A stretch of 11,958 nucleotides of DNA from JBNLBT01 sp050303435 (GTDB lineage Bacteria; Pseudomonadota; Gammaproteobacteria; Xanthomonadales; Marinicellaceae): contig JBNLBT010000100.1 in assembly GCA_050303435.1 (NCBI GenBank), positions 1 to 11,958 of the forward strand, given 5' to 3'. The notes under the pieces were generated by a model. That model was not told the origin of the DNA. It made no database searches and saw only the letters and a list, made by a program, of their open reading frames with translations. This document shows, piece by piece, positions 1-5,517 of this stretch (its first letter is position 1; each line of letters starts with the position of its first letter). Both the position numbers and the translations under genes were made by a program.

Positions 1-1
1 G

Positions 2-184
2 TTTGGTCAAGACTGGTTTTACACGATTCTGTACAACGACTATATGGGATTTGCCTATCTGGCCTATATTGCTGTCATCTTCGCGGTGTTGCTGGACATT
101 GCCTTGAACAAGGCCAGGGTTTCATCCAAAATCATCAATTTCTTTGGACAAATTTTGAGTGCGGTCCCAGTGGGGCCATGCTGA
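2..184 (+). CDS. C-terminal end of a membrane protein (5' end outside window)
   Basis: An open frame runs in from the left edge and ends at a TGA (182-184), leaving about 60 residues. The visible part starts FGQDWFYTILYND, has a hydrophobic stretch (roughly residues 15-35 of the fragment, with AYLAYIAVIFAVLL) that looks like a transmembrane helix, then a basic patch (NKARVSSK) and a second, weaker hydrophobic or amphipathic segment ending in PVGPC. This suggests a final membrane helix followed by a cytoplasmic tail. I do not recognise the family from this piece. Frame 1 is also open here, but its translation is rich in Cys and His and has no coherent segment, so frame 2 is preferred. The gene is convergent with the CNNM gene at 301-1356. 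Confidence 0.6.
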   Translation, partial: FGQDWFYTILYNDYMGFAYLAYIAVIFAVLLDIALNKARVSSKIINFFGQILSAVPVGPC

Positions 185-208
185 TAACACGAGCACACCA
201 ATCGCGTA

Positions 209-232
209 AACCGGTCGACTTGCAGGTCGGTT
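209..232. terminator. Possible hairpin between convergent genes
   Basis: AACCGGTC (209-216) and GGTCGGTT (225-232) can pair through eight positions, six Watson-Crick and two central G-U, around an 8-nt loop. It lies between the stop of the partial membrane protein (184) and the stop of the CNNM gene (301), where a shared terminator would be expected. There is no clear T-run on either side, so it is a weak candidate. Nothing else is visible in 185-300. Confidence 0.25.
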
Positions 233-300
233 GAGGCCATGCGGCGGATTCGGGGTCTGGGGCAACAGGCTGCAGTAATCAGCGCGCGGATCGCTTTCGC

Positions 301-1356
301 TTACTGCAGTTTATCCACGTCGATGCCCAGTCGCTGTGCCTTGCGCCGCCACTGGCGTCTGGCCAGAATTTGCATGTCTTCGGTGAGGTCACTCTCATCC
401 ACGATTTCAAGACCCACCAGGGTTTCAATCACGTCTTCAAGTGTGATCACGCCTTTCAGTGTGCCGTATTCATCGACCACCTGCATGATCTGCGCGCGGT
501 GGGTCAGAAAGTTGTCAAACGCAGCCAGCAGTGACAGCCGGTCTGGGATGGCTGCGATGTCGCGGCGGTAATTGAGCAACGGCGTGGTGGCGTTGCCGCG
601 CACCTGGGCAACCAGCAAGTCGCCGCGCAGGACGAATCCGACGATGTGATCCGGCGTGTTGCGGTAAATCGGGATGCGTGTAAAACGCTGTTCCGTGTAC
701 TCGTTGTTGTACACATCGACGCTTAAGTCTTCGGGCAGGGCAAACATCACGTTGGCCGGTGTCATGACGTCGGCGACGCGTGCCTCGCGCAGTTTGAATA
801 CATTTTGCAGCACCCGGGCTTCGGCGTCGGACAATTCGCCTTCCTGTTGACCCAGATGGGCCATGGCGGCAAATTCTTCGCGGTTGAAGCCGGGTGGTGC
901 CGTGCCGTGGGTCATCTGGCCGGTGATTTTCTTGGCCAGCCAGACCAGCGGGTACATGGCTTTGACCAGAAATTTGATCGCATGGGCCATGGGCGGTGCC
1001 AACTGGCGCCAGTAATAGGTGCCCAGGGTTTTCGGGATGATTTCTGAAAAGATTAAGATCAGCAGGGTCAGAATCGCCGAAGTCAGGCCGAGGTAGGCGT
1101 TGCCGAACACAAACGCTGCCTGCGCACCCACCCCGGCGACACCGACGGTGTGGGCGATGGTGTTGAGCGACAGAATGGCCGCCAGGGGCGTGTCGATGTC
1201 ACTGCGCAGGGTGCGCAACAAACCAGCCACAGGACGCCCCTGTTGTTCCAGCAGCGTGATGTATGAGGTGGAGACGCTGAGTAAAACCGCTTCGGCCACC
1301 GAGCAGAAAAAAGAAAAACCCAAAGCGATGAACAAGTAGATAAAAAGCGCCAGCAT
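301..1356 (-). CDS. CNNM/CorC-family membrane protein (DUF21 + CBS pair), short form
   Basis: This 351-residue inner-membrane protein belongs to the CNNM/CorB-CorC (HlyC-like) family, whose members are linked to Mg2+ or other divalent-cation efflux and homeostasis. The N-terminal DUF21 domain covers roughly residues 1-165, with hydrophobic segments near 2-28, 57-80, 85-104 and 128-142 and the family-typical EIIPKTLG (105-112). A cytoplasmic CBS pair follows, starting at VADVMTPANV (194-203) and ending at VVDEYGTLKGVITLEDVIE (293-311). The protein stops about 30 residues after the second CBS domain with a basic tail, so the C-terminal CorC_HlyC domain of longer relatives is absent. ATG 1356 is supported by AAGGTGG just upstream. 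The aldo/keto reductase gene lies 107 nt upstream on the same strand; co-transcription is possible but not shown. The exact substrate is not readable from sequence. Confidence 0.88.
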   Translation of the reverse strand: MLALFIYLFIALGFSFFCSVAEAVLLSVSTSYITLLEQQGRPVAGLLRTLRSDIDTPLAAILSLNTIAHTVGVAGVGAQAAFVFGNAYLGLTSAILTLLILIFSEIIPKTLGTYYWRQLAPPMAHAIKFLVKAMYPLVWLAKKITGQMTHGTAPPGFNREEFAAMAHLGQQEGELSDAEARVLQNVFKLREARVADVMTPANVMFALPEDLSVDVYNNEYTEQRFTRIPIYRNTPDHIVGFVLRGDLLVAQVRGNATTPLLNYRRDIAAIPDRLSLLAAFDNFLTHRAQIMQVVDEYGTLKGVITLEDVIETLVGLEIVDESDLTEDMQILARRQWRRKAQRLGIDVDKLQ

Positions 1357-1360
1357 GCGA

Positions 1361-1367
1361 CCACCTT
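1361..1367 (-). promoter_or_regulatory. Ribosome binding site of the CNNM gene
   Basis: On the minus strand AAGGTGG lies 4 nt upstream of ATG 1356, a strong Shine-Dalgarno match. It fixes the start of the CNNM gene at MLALFIYL. Confidence 0.7.
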
Positions 1368-1399
1368 AAGCCAGCGACCGGACAAATTCAATGTTTTTA

Positions 1400-1418
1400 C
1401 ACGACGTCGTGATGCATC
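1400..1418. other. Two adjoining perfect palindromes upstream of the CNNM gene
   Basis: CACGACGTCGTG (1400-1411) is a perfect 12-bp palindrome. It is joined at its last base to GATGCATC (1411-1418), a perfect 8-bp palindrome. Both lie in the 107-nt gap between the reductase stop and the CNNM start, about 45 nt upstream of the CNNM ATG. They could be an operator for the CNNM gene, but no confident -35/-10 pair is visible around them, and they have no T-run that would make a terminator. Confidence 0.3.
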
Positions 1419-1463
1419 AAATGTTCATGTTTTCTGCTTGGATTGTGGTGTGATTTTTCAGCC

Positions 1464-2429
1464 TCAATACCGTTCCCCGGCCGTTTCCTGCGGCAGACGG
1501 CGGCGGATTTCCGCCTGTTCATCGCGGCTCAGTTGCACGTCCCAGGCGCCGAGGTTTTCTTCCAGCCGGGCGATGCGTCGCGTGCCGGGGATGGTGAAGA
1601 TGTCCTCACCCTGGGCCAGCACCCAGGCCAGCGCCACCTGCGCGGCGGTGGCCCGATGCGAGGCGGCGATGTCTTCAAGCAATTCGACAAACGCGGCGTT
1701 GTGCTGCAACGCCTCTTCTGAGAAGCGGGGGTTGTCAAGGCGCCAGTCGTTGGCATCCAGTGCGGTGCGGTCGGGGATGGCGCCGGTGAGAAATCCGCGC
1801 CCCAGCGGAGAATAAGCCACCAGGGCGATGCCCAACTCGCGGCAGGTGTCCAGCACGCCGTTGTTTTCCACATCGCGGGTCCACAGCGAATATTCACTCT
1901 GCAGCGCGGCGATCGGATGCACCGCGTGCGCGGTGCGAATTTGTTCAGGGGTGAATTCACTGACGCCGATGTGGCGCACCTTGCCTTCTTGCACCAGTTG
2001 CTGCATGGCGCCGACGCTGTCCTCCACCGGCACTTCGGGATCCGGGCGGTGTTGATAGTACAGGTCGATGGTTTCAATGCCGAGCCGCTTGAGGCTGCGT
2101 TCACAGGCTTGTTTGATGTATTCCGGGCGCGCGCACACGCCGGTGAATTCGCCGTTCGGCCCGCGCTGCACAGCGAACTTGGTGGCCACCACCACGCGGT
2201 CCCAGCGGTCGCTGAAGGCTTTGGCAAGCAGCGCTTCATTGCGGCCGCTGCCGTACATGTCGGCGGTGTCAAAGTGGTTGATGCCGCGTTCGATGGCCGC
2301 GTGCAGGGTTTTGATGTGGCCGGCTTCGTCCAGCGCGCCGCTGTAGAATTCCGACATGCCCATGCAGCCGAGGCCGATTCGGCCCAGCTTCAGATCGCTG
2401 TGGCCCAGCGTGTTTTTTGGATTGTTCAT
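1464..2429 (-). CDS. Aldo/keto reductase
   Basis: This is a 321-residue NADPH-dependent oxidoreductase of the aldo/keto reductase superfamily, a (beta/alpha)8 barrel acting in the cytoplasm on aldehydes or ketones. The catalytic tetrad is complete: Asp54 and Tyr59 in FDTADMYG, Lys84 in VATKF and His127 in LYYQHR. The N-terminal GRIGLGCMGMSEFYS, the VRHIGVSEF strand, the SPLGRGFLTG loop and the IPGTRRIARLEEN cofactor-binding segment near the C-terminus match the AKR13/YakC-like group often annotated as pyridoxal-reductase-like or general stress reductases. The frame is open to an ATG at 2498, but ATG 2429 is chosen: AAGAGG sits 5 nt upstream, and a perfect TATAAT (2464-2469) lies inside the longer reading, which would put the 2498 start before the transcript begins. 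The gene is divergent from the BlaI/M56 operon. The physiological substrate is unknown. Confidence 0.93.
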   Translation of the reverse strand: MNNPKNTLGHSDLKLGRIGLGCMGMSEFYSGALDEAGHIKTLHAAIERGINHFDTADMYGSGRNEALLAKAFSDRWDRVVVATKFAVQRGPNGEFTGVCARPEYIKQACERSLKRLGIETIDLYYQHRPDPEVPVEDSVGAMQQLVQEGKVRHIGVSEFTPEQIRTAHAVHPIAALQSEYSLWTRDVENNGVLDTCRELGIALVAYSPLGRGFLTGAIPDRTALDANDWRLDNPRFSEEALQHNAAFVELLEDIAASHRATAAQVALAWVLAQGEDIFTIPGTRRIARLEENLGAWDVQLSRDEQAEIRRRLPQETAGERY

Positions 2430-2463
2430 GCGTGCCTCTTGCCTTGTGTTTTTGGATGAGCCC

Positions 2464-2469
2464 ATTATA
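2464..2469 (-). promoter_or_regulatory. -10 box of the aldo/keto reductase promoter
   Basis: The minus strand reads TATAAT, a full consensus -10, 34 nt upstream of ATG 2429. This gives a leader of roughly 28 nt that contains the AAGAGG ribosome binding site. No good -35 is visible at 16-18 nt (GC-rich sequence), so the promoter may be weak or activator-dependent. Confidence 0.5.
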
Positions 2470-2624
2470 CGGGGTGCCGCAGGGCGTGGCCTGCCCATTC
2501 ATCCAAAGTGTGTGCCCGATTCTGCGCCTGCGGGTGTTTGATCCAGGTCTGTGTGGTTGCAGTCATGAACCCAGGCAAGGCGCATGGAATCGCAGCATGT
2601 TTTCCCTTGGGCTGAAAAAACCGG

Positions 2625-2653
2625 TTGACAAACTACAGGTGTAGTATTAAATT
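2625..2653 (+). promoter_or_regulatory. Sigma-70-type promoter of the BlaI/M56 operon
   Basis: A perfect -35 TTGACA (2625-2630) is followed after 17 nt by TAAATT (2648-2653), a reasonable -10. Transcription would start near 2660 and give a leader of about 25 nt before GTG 2686. Operator 1 fills the spacer and operator 2 covers the predicted start point, so a bound repressor would block RNA polymerase directly. The remaining 2470-2624 stretch between this promoter and the reductase promoter shows no gene or clear site. Confidence 0.7.
2632..2645. promoter_or_regulatory. BlaI/MecI-type operator 1
   Basis: ACTACAGGTGTAGT has perfect 6-bp inverted arms, ACTACA and TGTAGT, around a 2-bp centre. 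The core TACA-N2-TGTA is the known recognition element of the BlaI/MecI/CopY repressor family. It sits between the -35 and -10 of the operon promoter. Confidence 0.8.
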
Positions 2654-2655
2654 AG

Positions 2656-2669
2656 ACTACAGTTGTAGT
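2656..2669. promoter_or_regulatory. BlaI/MecI-type operator 2
   Basis: ACTACAGTTGTAGT has the same 6-bp arms as operator 1 and differs only at the centre. The two centres are 24 bp apart, and this copy overlaps the predicted transcription start. Two tandem dyads allow two repressor dimers to bind, as in known bla and mec operator regions. Confidence 0.8.
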
Positions 2670-2685
2670 TATCAATTGAATCCAG

Positions 2686-3075
2686 GTGCGAAGAATCCAC
2701 AAACAAATCAAGCTCAGCCAGTCGCAGATCGATGTCATGAAAGTATTGTGGCAACACAATCAATTGAGCGCCAGTGAGGTGCACAAACAACTCAATGCAC
2801 ACAAACCGCTGGCCTTGACAACCGTGGCCACGGTGCTCAAGCGTCTGCAGGACAAGGGCATTGTGGCGCATGAAAAAGACGGCCGGCAACACCTGTATTA
2901 CGCCTGCGTGTCCGCCGATGAAGTGCGCTCCTCGATGCTGGGTCACTTGCTCAAACACCTGTTCGACGGCGAACCGGACACCCTGGTGCATCACCTGGTG
3001 GATCAGGACGACGTGTCCGATGCGGACGTGCAAAAAATTCGCACTTTGCTGGATCAGGGGGTGAACGATGATTGA
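2686..3075 (+). CDS. BlaI/MecI-family winged-helix repressor
   Basis: This 129-residue protein has the usual length of the BlaI/MecI/CopY family. The N-terminal winged helix covers residues about 8-75. LSQSQIDVMKVLW (10-22) is the typical first helix, SASEVHKQL (28-36) the second, TTVATVLKRLQDKG (45-58) the recognition helix, and EKDGRQHLYY (63-72) the wing. The C-terminal helices (about 75-125) would form the dimer. The only cysteine is in YYACVS, so the CxC metal site of CopY is missing and the protein fits the protease-controlled BlaI/MecI type. The start must be GTG 2686, because an in-frame TGA lies at 2677-2679 and no ATG precedes the first helix; no clear ribosome binding site is visible. 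It probably represses its own promoter through the two dyads. Its end overlaps the M56 gene by 8 nt, which suggests translational coupling. Confidence 0.92.
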   Translation: MRRIHKQIKLSQSQIDVMKVLWQHNQLSASEVHKQLNAHKPLALTTVATVLKRLQDKGIVAHEKDGRQHLYYACVSADEVRSSMLGHLLKHLFDGEPDTLVHHLVDQDDVSDADVQKIRTLLDQGVNDD

Positions 3076-5401
3076 TGCAGTGCAGGGGCTGGCCGATGCG
3101 TGGCTGCTGTTTTCGCTCAACTATTTCATCCACTCCACGCTGCTGATCGGCGGGGTGTTGCTGGCCTGGCGCTTGCACCACTTGGCCTTCGATCGTCTGG
3201 GCGAATGGACCGTCAAATCGGCGCTGTTGCTGGGCTGTTTGACCGCCGCGTTGTTGACCGGTGGCTGGCTGCACAGCGGCGATGGCCCCGACGCCGCGTG
3301 GCAGGTGCAGTGGGCACACAGCCCGGTTGCACAGCACGCGGACGCAGCGCAAATGGCCTCGCCGGTGCATGAAGCGCTGATCACTCCAGCGCCGCCAGCG
3401 CATGGGCCGCAAGGGGATGCCGACGGACACATCCCGCAGCAGACATGGGCGCAGACGCCGCACAGCGATGTGCGCACGCCGGTCAATGAAGTCAATGTCT
3501 TCAATGGCGCGGTGCTGTGGCTGTCTTTGTGGGGGCTGGGCGCGGGATTTTTATTGGGCCGACACGGCCTCAGACGGCGGCGCTGGCTGCGTTCAATGCG
3601 CAGCAGAACACCGGTCACCGATGAACGCATAACGCGCCTGTTTGCAGAACTTTTGCAGCGCAGTGGATTGCCCGCGAACGTGCGCCTGAGCCAGAGCACC
3701 GCGCTGCGTTCACCCATTGCCCTGCATCGGGAAGTGGTGTGTCCCGCGGCGTTTCTGCAGCAGCACAACAGCGCTCAGATCGAGGCCGCCCTGGCGCACG
3801 AACTGGCGCACATCAAACGGCGCGATCACGCCTGGCTGCAAACGGCGCAATGGTTTGGTTTGCTGTTGTTTTTTCAACCCCTGAACCGCGCCTTGATGCA
3901 ACACATTCGCCGCGCAACAGAACACAAGGCCGACGCGCTGGCGGCGGCCTGGACCGACAATCCGCGCGCCTTGGCAGCCACCCTGGTGGACGTCGCCAAA
4001 GCGCACACTCATTCAACTCATGAACCAATGGTGCCTGCCATGATCTCAAGAAAAAGCCAATTGCTGCAGCGTGTGGAAAACATCCTGCAACCCAAAAACC
4101 TGAAATCCAGCCGCGCGTGGCCCCTGGGTCTGTTTGCAGCGCTGCTGATGCTCGCGGTGGGTGGCCCCGGCGTGGTGGCGAAAACCCGCGTCGAACACAC
4201 CGATGGCGACGGTGCACAACACCACATCATCCGTTCCGGCGGTGTGACCGAGATGTCCTTGAGTCACACCCACGAGGACCGCGCGATGAAGCTGAAAGCC
4301 AAACTCACCGGCGAGATTCAGTTCAACGACGCTGAAACAGCGATCGTGGATTTCCCCGCCGACAGCCGTTTTGATCTGAGTCTCACGGCAAACGGCCTGA
4401 CCCAGCGGCTGCAGATCGAAAGCGCGCCCGGTGCCAACGCTGAAAACGCCGAATACACCTTCTGGTCCGACGGCGATGAACGGCCGTTTGACGCGCGCGC
4501 TAGACAGTGGTTCGCCGAGGCCATTCCGCAGGTGTTGCGACAGACCGGCCTGCAGGCCGAAGCCCGCGTGGAACGCATTCAGGGCAGCCGCGGCGACGCC
4601 GCTGTGCTGGATGAAGTGGCCCTGATTGACAGCGATTTCGTGCGCAAGGCGTACTTGAATCATTTGTTTAAACTGTCCAGGTTGCAGGCGCAGGATGTGC
4701 AGCGGGCGATGGTTTTGGCCGCAGACATTGATTCGGATTTTGAACTCAGTCATGTGCTGTCCGCTCTGGTGGACAGCCAAAACATGTCCAGCGAAGCGTT
4801 GTGGCTGGGCTATTTCAACAGCGCGGCGGGCATCGAATCGGACTTTGAAATGGCCAAAACCCTGCTCAACGCCCTGCCGCAGCTGCCCCACAGCGAAGCC
4901 ATCAACCGCGCCTGGTTCAATGCCGCTGAAAGCATCGATTCGGACTTTGAGATGAGCAAAGTGTTGATCGCCTGGTTGCAGCGCAACGCCGAGCAGGCGG
5001 TGAACCTGGAACATCTGTTTGCCCTGGCGGTGCACATCGAATCGGATTTTGAGCTGGCCAAAGTGCTGCTCGCCGCCAACAAAAAAATGGCCAGTGCGCA
5101 CGGCAACAACGATGCACTGTTCACCGCCTATCTCGATCTGGCCGCGCACATCGATTCCGATTTTGAGATGAAAAAAGTGTACGCCGACTTGCTCAAAAAC
5201 GATCTGTCCGAGCGCCATCTGCAGCGCATGATCGAAGCCGCCGCCGAACACATTGGCTCGGATTTTGAGCTGGCCAGCGTGTTGCTGACTGTGGTGAAAA
5301 AACAAAACCTCAACGCCGCGCTCAAATCGCACATCAAAACCGCCGCGCAATCCATCGGCAGCGCATTTGAACGCAATCGCGTGCTGGAAGCCATCGGCTG
5401 A
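3068..5401 (+). CDS. BlaR1-like M56 metallopeptidase with eight C-terminal SDFE repeats
   Basis: This 777-residue membrane zinc protease is the presumed signal transducer for the BlaI-like repressor. The order resembles BlaR1/MecR1: membrane helices at about 13-35 and 50-68, a long loop (69-146), helix 3 at about 148-166, the M56 domain, and helix 4 at about 351-371. The zinc site is intact: HELAH at 244-248 (HExxH) and EHKADA starting at Glu285 as third ligand. After helix 4 the usual penicillin-binding sensor is absent. Instead there is a mixed domain (about 372-519) with GEIQFNDAETAIV and PFDARARQWFAEAIPQVLRQ, then eight repeats with I(D/E/G)S(D/A)F starting at residues 520, 554, 589, 623, 657, 695, 729 and 763. 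I recall similar repeats in other annotated M56 proteins, but their function is not known to me. ATG 3068 overlaps the repressor stop. The signal sensed is unknown; a beta-lactam is unlikely on this architecture. Confidence 0.9.
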   Translation: MIDAVQGLADAWLLFSLNYFIHSTLLIGGVLLAWRLHHLAFDRLGEWTVKSALLLGCLTAALLTGGWLHSGDGPDAAWQVQWAHSPVAQHADAAQMASPVHEALITPAPPAHGPQGDADGHIPQQTWAQTPHSDVRTPVNEVNVFNGAVLWLSLWGLGAGFLLGRHGLRRRRWLRSMRSRTPVTDERITRLFAELLQRSGLPANVRLSQSTALRSPIALHREVVCPAAFLQQHNSAQIEAALAHELAHIKRRDHAWLQTAQWFGLLLFFQPLNRALMQHIRRATEHKADALAAAWTDNPRALAATLVDVAKAHTHSTHEPMVPAMISRKSQLLQRVENILQPKNLKSSRAWPLGLFAALLMLAVGGPGVVAKTRVEHTDGDGAQHHIIRSGGVTEMSLSHTHEDRAMKLKAKLTGEIQFNDAETAIVDFPADSRFDLSLTANGLTQRLQIESAPGANAENAEYTFWSDGDERPFDARARQWFAEAIPQVLRQTGLQAEARVERIQGSRGDAAVLDEVALIDSDFVRKAYLNHLFKLSRLQAQDVQRAMVLAADIDSDFELSHVLSALVDSQNMSSEALWLGYFNSAAGIESDFEMAKTLLNALPQLPHSEAINRAWFNAAESIDSDFEMSKVLIAWLQRNAEQAVNLEHLFALAVHIESDFELAKVLLAANKKMASAHGNNDALFTAYLDLAAHIDSDFEMKKVYADLLKNDLSERHLQRMIEAAAEHIGSDFELASVLLTVVKKQNLNAALKSHIKTAAQSIGSAFERNRVLEAIG
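4625..5398 (+). repeat. Eight-unit protein repeat (SDFE motif) within the M56 gene
   Basis: The motif is IDSDF, IDSDFE, IESDFE, IDSDFE, IESDFE, IDSDFE, IGSDFE and IGSAFE at residues 520, 554, 589, 623, 657, 695, 729 and 763. Spacings are 34, 35, 34, 34, 38, 34 and 34. Each unit continues with a helix of the type (L/M)xKVLLxxL and a second helix containing small and Leu residues, so the array is probably a helical solenoid. Synonymous codons vary between units (for example ATC or ATT, GAC or GAT, TTT or TTC), so the motif is kept at protein level and is not a recent DNA duplication. Confidence 0.9.
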
Positions 5402-5415
5402 GGCGGGACGATACA

Positions 5416-5446
5416 ACGCACGCGCCGGCGCCGGTGCTGCTTGCGT
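5416..5446 (+). terminator. GC-rich hairpin after the BlaI/M56 operon
   Basis: ACGCA (5416-5420) pairs with TGCGT (5442-5446), and inside it GCGCCG (5422-5427) pairs with CGGTGC (5432-5437) around a GCGC loop. It begins 15 nt after the M56 stop. There is no T-run, so it may be a weak or factor-assisted terminator. The rest of the 116-nt convergent gap also holds a long-range inverted pair, TCAGGGC (5464-5470) and GCCCTGA (5499-5505), of uncertain meaning. Confidence 0.35.
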
Positions 5447-5517
5447 CTTGCCGGGTGCATTTCTCAGGGCAACAACGTCGTTGCAAAGGTGTTAAACAGC
5501 CCTGACCATCGCTGGCA

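Noticed and set aside
1917..2459. Plus-strand frame antisense to the aldo/keto reductase
   Set aside because: The opposite strand carries the full catalytic tetrad of a known family; this frame has none.
2430..2498. N-terminal extension of the aldo/keto reductase to ATG 2498
   Set aside because: It would place the start upstream of the TATAAT promoter box and add 23 residues not typical of the family; the internal ATG has a good ribosome binding site.
2686..3075. CopY-type copper repressor
   Set aside because: The operator core fits CopY too, but the protein has one cysteine and no CxC motifs, and it is paired with an M56 protease, which indicates the BlaI/MecI type.
4625..5398. DNA-level tandem repeat or recent duplication
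   Set aside because: Codons differ between units and spacing varies by a few residues, so the similarity is at protein level only.
3068..5401. True beta-lactam sensor BlaR1/MecR1
   Set aside because: The membrane and protease parts fit, but no class-D-lactamase-like sensor domain follows; the C-terminal 400 residues are a different domain plus repeats.
4046..5416. Minus-strand open frame of about 456 codons opposite the M56 gene
   Set aside because: It mirrors the SDFE repeats (repeated FKVRFD-like strings are the reverse complement of the motif); the plus strand has the catalytic HELAH and coherent domains.
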